DNA from: Rhodobacteraceae bacterium Alg231-30 | GTDB lineage: Bacteria > Pseudomonadota > Alphaproteobacteria > Rhodobacterales > Rhodobacteraceae | DNA: 64,000 nt | NCBI GenBank assembly: GCA_900143615.1 | Contig: FREU01000001.1 | Location: 830,767 to 894,766, forward strand | Direction: 5' to 3' | Part shown: piece after piece, positions 18,237-27,398 of the stretch | How the letters are laid out: each line of letters opens with the position of its first letter | Numbering within the stretch: position 1 is the stretch's first letter | Program-made: the position numbers and the translations under genes | Notes under the pieces: generated by a model | Databases searched by the model: none | Seen by the model: the letters and a program-made list of their open reading frames with translations, nothing else | Told to the model about the DNA's origin: nothing

Positions 18237-19115
18237 TTAGTCGGCCGCCAAGCGTCTGACATACTTTTCACCAGTGGCCAGTCTCAGGTATTCGCGTGCT
18301 ACACCCAGTTGACCAGACGATTTGAGATTTCCAAAATTTCGATAGTGAATCGTATATATTTCGCGATCCGTTGGTAGAAGCTGTCCTCTCAACTTGCCGC
18401 CAAGTATGAAGTGCTGCTCTTCAGGGAGGATGTTCCATTTTAGCCCTGCGCGAAGAATTGAAGCAGGCAGTGTCATTTGATCCAAATAGGGTCTTCGTCG
18501 CTCAAGGGTTTCAATTCGATCAACGATACCGGCCGTCTCATACCAGACGTCTGGGAACCTGCCGTTTCCTGTGTCGTGTTCTGGAAAAACAACAAGTCCA
18601 GAACTGAAATACGGGATGACCGGACCTTTGCTTCGCCGCATGAGCGGGTATCGTTCGGGTGGGATGTCCATATTTAGAGCGCCATAAATCACATCCCATA
18701 CGGATTGATCCGCCCAAAGCATAGAGGCTGCCATTGAACAGGAAACATACCCGGGTTGGGCGATGTTTTCGACGAGATTGTCGCGAATGAACAGTACGTC
18801 TGAATCGACAAACATCGAATAGGTGGTGTCGCGCTTTTCCAGCGAAGCCAGGATCTTATTTCCATGCGGGTAGGCTGGGTCAAATCGCCCCCCTACATTA
18901 AACGTGCGAATTTCGGCGTTCATCAGCTCATGTGCTCTGTGCACAGCCGGATGAATTTCATCAAATCGATGAGCGGGGCAATAGCCAATAGCCTTCACGC
19001 TTGGCGGAAAATGCTGACGAATTGACGCAAGAAGATTGCACGCCATAATTTCGTATTCCGGAGGTTCGACGATGTAGAAAATTGTTAAATCATTGGTCTC
19101 CGACACCACATTCAT
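18237..19115 (-). CDS. Glycosyltransferase-like protein (GT-A fold, DxD)
   Basis: Protein of 292 residues with the layout of a GT8-like or related nucleotide-sugar transferase. The N-terminal strand is LTIFYIVEPPEYEIMACNLLASI. The metal-binding DxD motif is in YSMFVDSDVLFIRDN at about residues 98-112, followed by an acceptor-side region with FSSGLVVFPE. There is no signal peptide or membrane segment, so it is probably cytoplasmic and builds a surface glycan. It lies seven bases downstream of the neighbouring glycosyltransferase and is probably co-transcribed with it. Donor and acceptor are unknown. Confidence 0.7.
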   Translation of the reverse strand: MNVVSETNDLTIFYIVEPPEYEIMACNLLASIRQHFPPSVKAIGYCPAHRFDEIHPAVHRAHELMNAEIRTFNVGGRFDPAYPHGNKILASLEKRDTTYSMFVDSDVLFIRDNLVENIAQPGYVSCSMAASMLWADQSVWDVIYGALNMDIPPERYPLMRRSKGPVIPYFSSGLVVFPEHDTGNGRFPDVWYETAGIVDRIETLERRRPYLDQMTLPASILRAGLKWNILPEEQHFILGGKLRGQLLPTDREIYTIHYRNFGNLKSSGQLGVAREYLRLATGEKYVRRLAAD

Positions 19116-19122
19116 CCTTCTT

Positions 19123-19932
19123 TTACTTCAAGGCCAATGATGGATCGATCTCGACCTGTTTGCACATTCTGTCGGCATAAGAACCTTCTAGCGGGACGTT
19201 CTTGCGCCACCAGGGTTTGGTTCCGTTAGTATAGAGGTGAACCGAGAGAGTGTTGTCGGTGAAATGCCCTTCGACACGACCATGGGGATCATAAAAGATA
19301 TCATTGAGCTGAAAGGGGACCGGATAGAGATAATCCGGACTTAGGGCTTTTTCGTAGTCACCGGACTGCTGCGCGAAGTAAGTGAATGCTTGCGGGCCAA
19401 ATGCTGTGCGCTCAGCCTTGTAAATCCGCACCGCGTGAGGTTCGTCTTTGTACCGGTCAAGTTTGCGCAATTGGTTTTTGTTAAACCAAGGCGGCGCGTC
19501 CGGTAGGTTTTCATAGTAGTCCAAAAGTGAATCAATAAGGTCGCCCTGAGGGGGGATATAGACCACGCCACAATTCAAAGCTCCGCGAAAGCCGTGCCCC
19601 GCATAAATGTGCTGCATCTCGTCGGGAAAAGGTTTGTGGCAAAACGCATCGCAGTCAATCCAAATCGCATCGGTTTTCTTTATCATCTTGTATCGAAAGA
19701 CATTTGATAAGAACGAGGCGCTAGTTTGGTCAACGATGGACATGTCGATGTCCATGATCTCGGACGCAGGTCTAATCTCTACACCCTCGGGTGCGTTTTG
19801 CACGTCGTCAGTACAATACAGCGTAGTCGGATGACCCGCGAGGATGTGAGATTTTAAGCAAATCTGGTTGAGGTAATGTAGGCTCTCGCCGATCCAAAGC
19901 GAAGCGACTGGACGTCTGTTCAGCTCTACCAT
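19123..19932 (-). CDS. Glycosyltransferase-like protein (capsular/DxD sugar-binding type)
   Basis: Protein of 269 residues. The opening VASLWIGESLHYLNQICLKSHILAGH and the metal motif AIWIDCDAFCHKPF resemble the DxD glycosyltransferases associated with capsule synthesis and alpha-1,4-galactosyltransferases. A late SVHLYTNG(T)KPWW segment supplies the conserved histidine and tryptophans. AGGAGAG precedes the ATG on the minus strand. First gene of a two-gene minus-strand unit. The sugar and target are not predictable. Confidence 0.7.
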   Translation of the reverse strand: MVELNRRPVASLWIGESLHYLNQICLKSHILAGHPTTLYCTDDVQNAPEGVEIRPASEIMDIDMSIVDQTSASFLSNVFRYKMIKKTDAIWIDCDAFCHKPFPDEMQHIYAGHGFRGALNCGVVYIPPQGDLIDSLLDYYENLPDAPPWFNKNQLRKLDRYKDEPHAVRIYKAERTAFGPQAFTYFAQQSGDYEKALSPDYLYPVPFQLNDIFYDPHGRVEGHFTDNTLSVHLYTNGTKPWWRKNVPLEGSYADRMCKQVEIDPSLALK

Positions 19933-20145
19933 GTAATTCTCTCCTGTCCTGCTTCGGTTATTGACGCGAAAACGTTGACCGATCCAATTTTTAGCCCAAG
20001 AGATGAACTGTATTTTTAGACCTGTCCAGAGGCTTGATGATAATGTTGGGCAAGGGGAGGGGACGTAGCTACCATTTTTGAAAGTGATGTGTCATTTTAG
20101 ATTCAGATAACAAAATTAATAACTGCTGGGTGAGGCAGAGCGAGT

Positions 20146-22014
20146 ATGAACAACAAGAGCGCACGAGGTCGCAAGCCTGTAGTCTCTGATATCTTTAACA
20201 CGGTAGATTTTCCTCTTTGCGCAAACGTTAGCCCGCATGGTCGCGTGACCGCGGTTTCGATGATGAAGGACGAGGGGCCTTTTGTTTTAGAGTGGGTGGC
20301 GCATCATTTGGCGCTTGGGTTTACCGATCTGCTGGTTTTCACCAACGATTGTTCAGATGGGACCGATGATATGCTGATCCGCTTGGAAGAGCTGGGTTTG
20401 ACGCACCATCGCCGGAATGTCATTGCCGAGGGCATACGGCCTCAGCCTTCGGCCTTGAAGCATGCGCAAATGGACCCTTTGGTGCGCGCTAGCGACTGGC
20501 TTATGGTATTTGATGCGGATGAATTTCTCTGCATTCGCCATGGCGATGGAACAATTGACGGAATGATTTCTTCTGCCGAGGAAGTCGGGGCCAATGGCAT
20601 CGTGATCACTTGGCGGATATTTGGGTCTGGTGGGGTGCATGATTGGTCGCGTGCGCCTGTGACCGAACAATATCTCTATGCCGCGCCGCCCATGTGGAAC
20701 AAAGGGTGGGGGGTAAAGACGCTTTTCAAGTTTGATCCTGAATACTGGAAGTTGGGAATTCATCGGCCCAAGATTAAGAACAAACATTTGGAAACCGGAT
20801 TTCCAGACGAAGTGAAATGGCTGAACGGATCAGGTCACCCCATGGAGGACTATTTTAAATTTCGTGGGTGGAGATCGATTGTGCGCACAGTCGGGTACGA
20901 TTGGGCGCAGCTAAATCACTATGCGGTTAAGTCAATTGACAGTTACGCCATTAGGAAATTTCGAGGCAATGTGAATTTAAAGAAGGATAAGTATAATTCC
21001 GACTACTGGGCGCTTCAGGATCGCAACGAAATTTACGATGACGCGGTGTTGCGACATGCGTCCCGCCGCAAAGAGATTTTTGATATCCTCTTGACCGACC
21101 CTGTTCTAAGTGAGCTTCACATCGCCGCGACGGAGCGTGCTGAAAGTCGGCTGATGGAATTCAAAGAAACCCCAGCCTATGAAGACCTAGTTGCGGGGTT
21201 AAAGGAAGCCTCAAAAGTTCCGATCTCGGAAGTGGATGCTAAGCCTCCCAAGGCGCGAGATCCCGCAAAAATTGCGGCATTGATGTCAGAGGTCGAGAAG
21301 AAAGCCAACAAGAGCGCAAAGCGCGAGAGGAAGGATGCCCCTCCGCCAGCATGGGGAACCTTTGGCGATCTATATGAACAAGGCCCAATTGATTTAAGCG
21401 GTACAACATCTGTACAGCTGTTTGAGAACCGAGGTTTGAAGATCCCAGCGGATCCGCGCATCTTTACGCCAATTGCATTGCAACTTGTCGTGGATGGTAA
21501 GCTCGAGCGCAACGCTTCACGACGCATTTCACGACTTGTGGGGCCCAACGCCTGTTATCTTGAAATTGGTGCCGGAGTTGGATTCCTGGCGGGAGTCGTG
21601 GCTATGGAGGTTCCATCTGCCACTGTCGTGGCCCATGAAGAAGAGCCTGCGCTAGTAGAAACTGCAAAAAAGGTGCTGAGTTCTAGCGGGCTTTTGAAAT
21701 CTGGACGCCTCAAGGTGCTGTCGCAAGCATTGTTTCATTCCGATGAGGGGGCTGAGCGTGCGATCGGGTTGAACGAATTGTTTGGCGAGGTGCCCGCGGA
21801 CGTGTTGGTCGTCAACGATCGTCGCGTGACGGCTGACATGATCGCACGAGCATTGGAACAACACTCAAAAAAGCTCCCAAAAACGGTTGTTGTCGGCGCA
21901 CGGGCATTTTGCGGAGAGATGCGAGAGCAAGAGATGACCAAGCGATTGCAGGATCTTGGCTATCGATTGGAAGTTGAGGCCCCCTTATCGACGGCTTTGT
22001 TGTTTCACAAATAG
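20146..22014 (+). CDS. Glycosyltransferase family 2-like protein fused to a methyltransferase-like domain
   Basis: A 622-residue two-domain protein. Residues 33-300 are a GT2/GT92-like transferase: VSMMKDEGPFVLEWVAHHLALGF, TNDCSDGTDDML, and the metal motif VFDADEFLCI (D123, D125). A charged linker with many K, A and P (about 345-405) leads to a second domain. Its CYLEIGAGVGFLAGVVA block (470-486) is a SAM-binding motif I, followed by an acidic strand end (VVAHEEEP). It is divergent from the two glycosyltransferases at 18237-19932, with 213 bases between. The ribosome site is weak (GAGG, 13 bases ahead). Such fusions may extend a surface glycan and cap it by methylation, which is inference. 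Confidence 0.75.
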   Translation: MNNKSARGRKPVVSDIFNTVDFPLCANVSPHGRVTAVSMMKDEGPFVLEWVAHHLALGFTDLLVFTNDCSDGTDDMLIRLEELGLTHHRRNVIAEGIRPQPSALKHAQMDPLVRASDWLMVFDADEFLCIRHGDGTIDGMISSAEEVGANGIVITWRIFGSGGVHDWSRAPVTEQYLYAAPPMWNKGWGVKTLFKFDPEYWKLGIHRPKIKNKHLETGFPDEVKWLNGSGHPMEDYFKFRGWRSIVRTVGYDWAQLNHYAVKSIDSYAIRKFRGNVNLKKDKYNSDYWALQDRNEIYDDAVLRHASRRKEIFDILLTDPVLSELHIAATERAESRLMEFKETPAYEDLVAGLKEASKVPISEVDAKPPKARDPAKIAALMSEVEKKANKSAKRERKDAPPPAWGTFGDLYEQGPIDLSGTTSVQLFENRGLKIPADPRIFTPIALQLVVDGKLERNASRRISRLVGPNACYLEIGAGVGFLAGVVAMEVPSATVVAHEEEPALVETAKKVLSSSGLLKSGRLKVLSQALFHSDEGAERAIGLNELFGEVPADVLVVNDRRVTADMIARALEQHSKKLPKTVVVGARAFCGEMREQEMTKRLQDLGYRLEVEAPLSTALLFHK

Positions 22015-22133
22015 GGTGTTGAACGAGGCGCCTGAAGAGTTTGGCTAGAACTTAATCAGCTAAGCTCGTCGTGCCAGCCGCAAGGGGGACAACATGCTTC
22101 TTGGCGGCTGGCTTGGTATTGTGACGCGCGTTG

Positions 22134-23255
22134 TTAGTGGGCGTTTGTCTCAATGTGTTTCTTCGGATGGTCGCGAAACAGCAAAGACTGCGTATCAGCA
22201 AAAATGTGGATGTGCTCGGGCGCCGCTTTGAGGTTGACTGTTTTTCCGCGCAACTCGCGGTGGGTGCCTTGAAGCTTGGCGACAACTGGTGCTTGGTCAT
22301 CTTTGGCCTCAAAATAGAGCAGCGTTACTTCTCCTAAAGCCTCAGTAATGCTGACTTTTCCGCTGAAAACAATTGGACCATCCGTGGTTTGAAAATCTTC
22401 GGGGCGCACGCCAATATTGACTTGGCGTCCCATGTCTTCGGGTAAGCTCGGGATGTCGGAAAGGGCTTCGCCGCCGGCGTCAAGAGACACTGTTGTAACA
22501 TCACCAGTCGCGGTGATTTTTCCCGGCAATAGGTTCATAGACGGCGAGCCGATGAACTGTGCCACAAACTCATTTTCTGGACGTTCATAGAGATCTAGCG
22601 GCGTGCCAACTTGTGCAATTCCGCCCCCCGCTAGGACAACGATCCGCGAGGCTAGTGTCATCGCCTCGACCTGATCATGAGTGACATAGACCATGGTGCT
22701 ATCTGGCATGCTTTCTTTGAGCTGCGCGATCTCGATACGTGTCGCGACCCGTAGAGCCGCGTCGAGATTGGAAAGTGGCTCGTCAAACAGATAGACTTTG
22801 GGGTCACGCACGATGGAGCGTCCGATCGCGACTCGTTGACGCTGCCCACCGGAAAGTTCCTTGGGCAATCGATCCAGAAGGTTGTGCAACTGCAAGGTCT
22901 TGGCTGCGCGTTCGACCCGCTCGGAAATTTCGCTGCCGCTGAGTTTCGCAATCTTTAACGCAAACGACATGTTTTCGCGTACGGTCAGGTGCGGGTAAAG
23001 CGCGTAAGATTGAAACACCATCGCAATGCCCCGTTCGGACGGCGGTACATCGTTGACGCGTTGACCGTCGATTTCCATGGTGCCAGCTGAAATCTGTTCG
23101 AGGCCTGCAATCATGCGTAGCAGGGTGGATTTCCCACAGCCGGATGGGCCGACGAAGACGATTAATTCGCCTTTTTCGATCTCTAGATTGATGTCCTCAA
23201 GCACGGACACTTCGCCATAAAGTTTGGAGATGCCTTTCAGTGAAAGATCAGCCAT
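22134..23255 (-). CDS. aglK: Alpha-glucoside ABC transporter ATP-binding protein
   Basis: MalK/UgpC-type ATPase of 373 residues that energises alpha-glucoside import. Walker A GPSGCGKST at 36-44, signature LSGGQ at 134-138, Walker B LFDEP with D158-E159, and a C-terminal OB-fold regulatory domain (NIGVRPEDF). Last gene of the minus-strand operon aglE-F-G-A-K. Its start overlaps the end of aglA by eight bases. Confidence 0.93.
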   Translation of the reverse strand: MADLSLKGISKLYGEVSVLEDINLEIEKGELIVFVGPSGCGKSTLLRMIAGLEQISAGTMEIDGQRVNDVPPSERGIAMVFQSYALYPHLTVRENMSFALKIAKLSGSEISERVERAAKTLQLHNLLDRLPKELSGGQRQRVAIGRSIVRDPKVYLFDEPLSNLDAALRVATRIEIAQLKESMPDSTMVYVTHDQVEAMTLASRIVVLAGGGIAQVGTPLDLYERPENEFVAQFIGSPSMNLLPGKITATGDVTTVSLDAGGEALSDIPSLPEDMGRQVNIGVRPEDFQTTDGPIVFSGKVSITEALGEVTLLYFEAKDDQAPVVAKLQGTHRELRGKTVNLKAAPEHIHIFADTQSLLFRDHPKKHIETNAH

Positions 23256-24924
23256 TGGGGGTATCTCCTTTGGTCATGTTGTTGCAGGCAAAGGCCGCCT
23301 GCCATGGTGCCAAGCGCAATGTTGCGCCTTCTTGAGAGCTAACAAACGGTGCCATGGTGTCTATTTCCCAAGACGTCGAGGGAAGCTCGAATTCTTGCGG
23401 CTCGTCTGAGAGGTTGAAGGCACACAATGTGGCGGTGTTTCCGCTGGTTCTAATGAAACGGATGTGTTTCTCGGAGGCTTCCAGTAGCTCAAAACTGCCG
23501 TCCGTTAAGGCCGGATGAGTTTTGCGAAACGAGATCAGGCTCCGGTAGAAATTGAGCATTGATCCTTGTTGGGCGTCTTGGGATTGGACGCTTAGTGCAA
23601 GGTGCTCGACCGGTACAGGAAGCCACGGAGCAGCTTGGGAGAAGCCGCCATTCTGGTTGTCAGATTGCCAAACTTGTGGCGTCCGACAGCCGTCGCGGCC
23701 CTTGAACTTTGGCCAGAAACGTTTGCCATAAGGGTCTTGCAGCGCTTCAAAAGGCACGTCTGCTTCGGGTAAGCCCAATTCTTCGCCTTGATAGAGACAG
23801 ACTGAGCCACGCAGGGACAGCAGTACTGCAGCATAGGCGCGCTGTGCGGCGTCAGAGAGCGACCAGCGGGATCCGTGGCGCACGACGTCGTGGTTGGAAT
23901 AGGCCCAGCATGCCCAGCTGTCTTCGCCAAAAGAATTCGCCACTGCCATAGTGTCGGCAAGGTGGGTGCCCGTCGGGTATTCGTTTGACAGCAACGCGAA
24001 ATCATAGGCCATGTGCAGTTTATCCCCGCCAGAGGTGTATTCCGCCTGGACCTGTGGGCCGCGCTGTCCTTCACCAACTTCGCCAACGGTTGTTGTGCCA
24101 GGGAACTCATTCAATACCAAACGCAAGCGTTTAATAAATTCAAGGTTTTCTGGCTGGGTTTTGTCGAACAGGTGGTCTTGCCAATTGTACGGGTTCACAG
24201 CTGGTGCGGTTTTATCGTTGCGCTCCTCGACGGGCAATGGAGGGTTGTTGCGGAGCTGCTGGTCGTGGGCGTAAAAGTTCACCGTATCGAGGCGGAAGCC
24301 GTCGACACCACGTTCGAGCCAAAAGCGCGCCACATCAAGGAGTTCTTGCTGAACATCCATGTTGTGGAAATTTAGGTCGGGTTGTGAGGTTAGGAAGTTG
24401 TGCATGTAATACTGCATGCGGGTTCCGTCCCACTCCCATGCTGAACCGCCAAAGATTGACAGCCAATTGTTAGGAGGGGAGCCGTCAAGGTTGGCGTCTG
24501 CCCAGACGTACCAATCAGATTTTGCGTTGTCCCGCGAGCTGCGACTTTCTTTGAACCAGGGGTGTTGTTCAGAGGAATGCGATAGCACGAGATCAATGAT
24601 GATCTTGATGCCCAACTCATGCGCTCGCGCAATCAGTGCGTCGAAATCAGACAAGGTGCCAAACATGGGGTCAACGTCGCGGTAATCAGATACATCGTAG
24701 CCGAAGTCTAACATTGGCGAGGTGAAAAATGGCGACAACCAGATCGCGTCTACACCGAGTGAAGCGACATATTCAAGGCGCTTGCGGATGCCGTTTAGGT
24801 CGCCAATGCCATCGCCGTTGCTATCTTGAAAGCTGCGCGGGTAGATTTGATAGATGACCGCGCCGCGCCACCAATCTGCGTTGGTTTCGGAGGTTGTGTC
24901 GGTTTTGGGGTCGGTATAGCTCAT
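23248..24924 (-). CDS. aglA: Alpha-glucosidase, GH13 family
   Basis: Cytoplasmic exo-acting glucosidase of 558 residues that hydrolyses imported alpha-glucosides such as sucrose, maltose or trehalose to glucose. The opening WWRGAVIYQIYPRSFQDSNGDGIGD-type block is a GH13 hallmark. The catalytic nucleophile is D213 in GFRLDTVNF, the acid/base is E282 in VGEVGEG, and the transition-state stabiliser is D346 in YSNHDVVRH. A small beta domain closes the C-terminus. There is no signal peptide, consistent with cleavage after uptake by AglEFGK. Confidence 0.94.
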   Translation of the reverse strand: MSYTDPKTDTTSETNADWWRGAVIYQIYPRSFQDSNGDGIGDLNGIRKRLEYVASLGVDAIWLSPFFTSPMLDFGYDVSDYRDVDPMFGTLSDFDALIARAHELGIKIIIDLVLSHSSEQHPWFKESRSSRDNAKSDWYVWADANLDGSPPNNWLSIFGGSAWEWDGTRMQYYMHNFLTSQPDLNFHNMDVQQELLDVARFWLERGVDGFRLDTVNFYAHDQQLRNNPPLPVEERNDKTAPAVNPYNWQDHLFDKTQPENLEFIKRLRLVLNEFPGTTTVGEVGEGQRGPQVQAEYTSGGDKLHMAYDFALLSNEYPTGTHLADTMAVANSFGEDSWACWAYSNHDVVRHGSRWSLSDAAQRAYAAVLLSLRGSVCLYQGEELGLPEADVPFEALQDPYGKRFWPKFKGRDGCRTPQVWQSDNQNGGFSQAAPWLPVPVEHLALSVQSQDAQQGSMLNFYRSLISFRKTHPALTDGSFELLEASEKHIRFIRTSGNTATLCAFNLSDEPQEFELPSTSWEIDTMAPFVSSQEGATLRLAPWQAAFACNNMTKGDTPNG

Positions 24925-24933
24925 CTTGAGAAC

Positions 24934-26097
24934 CTATTTCACGGAGCCGGCCAACAGGCCGCGCACCAAGTAACGTTGCATAGCGAAGAAAACACCGAGC
25001 GGGACGGCGATTGAGACAAAAGCGGCGGTGGCCAAGATTTCCCAATTGCCGCCGCGTGTGCCCAGAAGCTCGACAATTTGGTTTGTCATCACGGTGGTTT
25101 CGCCCGAGGCGTCGATCAAAAAGACTTTGGCCACGAGAAGATCATTCCATGTCCAAAGGAATTGAAAGATTGCAAAGCTGGCGAGGGCAGGGAAAGACAG
25201 CGGCAGGATGATCTTGGTAAAGATCTGAAAGTCCGTCGCGCCGTCCACTTTGGCGTTCTCGATGATGTCGCTGGGCAGCCCAACCATGTAGTTACGCAGA
25301 AGGTAGATCGCCAGCGGCAGTCCAAAACCGGTATGCGCTAGCCACACCCCCAAGTAGCCTTTGCCGATGCCAATCCCGAGGTGCAATTTCAGAAGCGGAA
25401 TGAGCGCGAGTTGGAGTGGGACAACCAGAAGCGCGACCACAGCAGCCACGAGCAAAGCACGCCCTGGGAAGTTCATCCATGCCAGTGCATAGGCAGCAAA
25501 GGCGGCGATCACAATCGGGATGACCGTGGCTGGAATTGTCACAGTCAGCGTATTGAAAAACGCCTTGGCCATGCTGTCGGTGCGATTGCCCGAAATCAGA
25601 ACTTGCTTGTAGTTGGCTAGTGTGAATTTCGGCGGCACGGTCGCGGTTGCGAATATCCTCTGGCCGCGTGATTTCAATTCATCCACTGAGGTAAAACGAT
25701 AGGTGCCGTCAGCCTCCATCGTAAAGGTTTTCTTGTCATTGGCGAAAGTCGCTGTCTCGCCGATGGCGTAAGCGTCTACTTCGCGTGAAGACACCCCAAA
25801 ACGGGTTAAATTGACGTCTGCTCCGGGGCTTGTCTCATCGTCCAAAAGCAGATTTCCGGTGACAACCCATACATCGTTTTCCTGAACAGCAGCGTCTGCA
25901 CCGCCCGTACGCATCTGTACGATTTGCTCAGATGGGAAAATCGACTTCCACCAGCCTGAGCTTGAAATTTGATCTGCCGTGCGGAACGAGGATACCAACA
26001 GGCCGACCGTCGGAAACAGCCACAGCGCGACCAGCGCGACAACCGAAATGTGTACTGCCCAAGTGAGGCTGGATTTTCTTCCTGCGATGTATTCCAT
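24934..26097 (-). CDS. aglG: Alpha-glucoside ABC transporter permease AglG
   Basis: Inner-membrane permease of 387 residues. It is longer than MalG because of a periplasmic insertion of about 120 residues after the first helix (around residues 35-155), which is typical of AglG. The EAA loop is IIENAKVDGATDFQIFTKIILPLS, and the C-terminal helices end in RYLVRGLLAGSVK. Nine bases separate it from aglA and nine from aglF. Confidence 0.92.
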   Translation of the reverse strand: MEYIAGRKSSLTWAVHISVVALVALWLFPTVGLLVSSFRTADQISSSGWWKSIFPSEQIVQMRTGGADAAVQENDVWVVTGNLLLDDETSPGADVNLTRFGVSSREVDAYAIGETATFANDKKTFTMEADGTYRFTSVDELKSRGQRIFATATVPPKFTLANYKQVLISGNRTDSMAKAFFNTLTVTIPATVIPIVIAAFAAYALAWMNFPGRALLVAAVVALLVVPLQLALIPLLKLHLGIGIGKGYLGVWLAHTGFGLPLAIYLLRNYMVGLPSDIIENAKVDGATDFQIFTKIILPLSFPALASFAIFQFLWTWNDLLVAKVFLIDASGETTVMTNQIVELLGTRGGNWEILATAAFVSIAVPLGVFFAMQRYLVRGLLAGSVK

Positions 26098-26106
26098 GAC
26101 AGCCCC

Positions 26107-27333
26107 TCAGCGCATTTCTTTACGGGCCTGCACCACGTTCCAAATGAGGATCGGGGAGACAAGCAACATGATGACAATTGCAGCGGCGGAGCCAACGCCC
26201 CAATCGTTGGCTCGGAACAGTTTGTCAAACATATAGTTGGCAAGAACTTGTGTTTCCCACTGACCATTGGTCATGGCAAACACGATGTCGAAAACCTTGA
26301 GTACAACCAAGGTGATTGTTGTCCAGACCACGACAATAGTGGGCATGATTTGTGGGACTTTAATTTTGAAAAAGACCTGAAACGGGTTGGCTCCATCCAC
26401 GATCGCAGCCTCGATAGTTTCTTCTGGGATGCCGCGTAAGGCTGCCGACAATATTACCATGGCAAAACCTGTTTGAATCCACACCAACACAACCATCAAA
26501 AAGAAGCTGTTATAAAACGGAATTGTCAGCCATGTCTGCGGCTCACCATAGGGCAGAGAGGCTGCAATGATGCCAAAGCCGGTGCGAATGGACAAGAAAA
26601 CGCCCCACAATCCGAGCAGCGCTGCAGAAGCGCGGAGAAGCTTGAGGCCCCAGCCTTCTGTGCTGTTTTTCAGTGGGCTTGCTAGCAGCCAAACCACAAA
26701 ACCTACCAAAAGCGCGAAACTTGCAAGAATGATAATCGGCAGCAGTTTGAGAAACACCAGGGAGCCTGCGCCGCCTTCGAACTGCATCCAAATCGCATTT
26801 AGAATGCCAATCTGTTCTTTGCCAGCAGGACGTGCATCATAAACGAGCTTGAAGATAACTGAGGCGCCGACAAAGGAAATTGCCATCGGCATAAAGATCA
26901 GCGATTTGGCGATGTTGCCCCAGCGGATGCGGTCAGTAAGTTGTGCGGCCAACAAGCCAAAAGCAGTCGAGGCGGCAGGCACTACGATCAGCCATAACAT
27001 ATTGTTTCGCATGGCTTCCCAAAACTTGGGCTCGCTGATCATTTGCGAGTAGTTTGCAAAGCCAACAAATGCACCGCCTTGTGAGCGGTCGGTCAGCGAG
27101 AGACGCAAAGTCTCAATCACCGGATATCCGAGGTAGACAGCAAGCGCGAGCACTGCGGGGCCGAGAAATAGCCAAGGACGGATGATGTTTGCGCGATTGA
27201 TGTTGCGCCCAGCGTTGGGGCCGCGCGGCGGGCAGAGTACTTTGTCCAAAAGCAGATTGGAGAAGTAGAAGTAGGCCAGACAGCCGCCTACGCCAATCGC
27301 GATGGTCACAAGACCAAGCAGAGCCGGAGACAT
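26107..27333 (-). CDS. aglF: Alpha-glucoside ABC transporter permease AglF
   Basis: Inner-membrane permease of 408 residues, partner of AglG. It has an extra N-terminal helix followed by the PWLFLGPAVLALAVYLGYPVI segment and a large mid-protein insertion, both usual in AglF. The EAA loop is TIEAAIVDGANPFQVFFKIKVPQ. A very good ribosome site (AAAGGAGG) sits seven bases ahead of the ATG, which may offset the hairpin in front of the gene. Confidence 0.92.
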   Translation of the reverse strand: MSPALLGLVTIAIGVGGCLAYFYFSNLLLDKVLCPPRGPNAGRNINRANIIRPWLFLGPAVLALAVYLGYPVIETLRLSLTDRSQGGAFVGFANYSQMISEPKFWEAMRNNMLWLIVVPAASTAFGLLAAQLTDRIRWGNIAKSLIFMPMAISFVGASVIFKLVYDARPAGKEQIGILNAIWMQFEGGAGSLVFLKLLPIIILASFALLVGFVVWLLASPLKNSTEGWGLKLLRASAALLGLWGVFLSIRTGFGIIAASLPYGEPQTWLTIPFYNSFFLMVVLVWIQTGFAMVILSAALRGIPEETIEAAIVDGANPFQVFFKIKVPQIMPTIVVVWTTITLVVLKVFDIVFAMTNGQWETQVLANYMFDKLFRANDWGVGSAAAIVIMLLVSPILIWNVVQARKEMR

Positions 27334-27358
27334 GACGCACCTCCTTTAATAATAGGCG

Positions 27359-27382
27359 CTGCCCCTGCGGATACAGGGGCAG
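27359..27382 (-). promoter_or_regulatory. Stem-loop between aglE and aglF
   Basis: Perfect 9-bp stem CTGCCCCTG/CAGGGGCAG with a six-base loop, between the aglE stop and the aglF ribosome site. There is no T-run after it. Like the hairpins after the other two binding-protein genes in this window, it probably raises the amount of binding protein relative to the permeases. Confidence 0.65.
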
Positions 27383-27398
27383 AGCGTTACCTTTGAGC

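Noticed and set aside
22073-22112. Hairpin GCCAGCCGC/GCGGCTGGC with a 22-base loop after aglK
   Set aside because: Large loop and no T-run on either strand; not convincing as a terminator.
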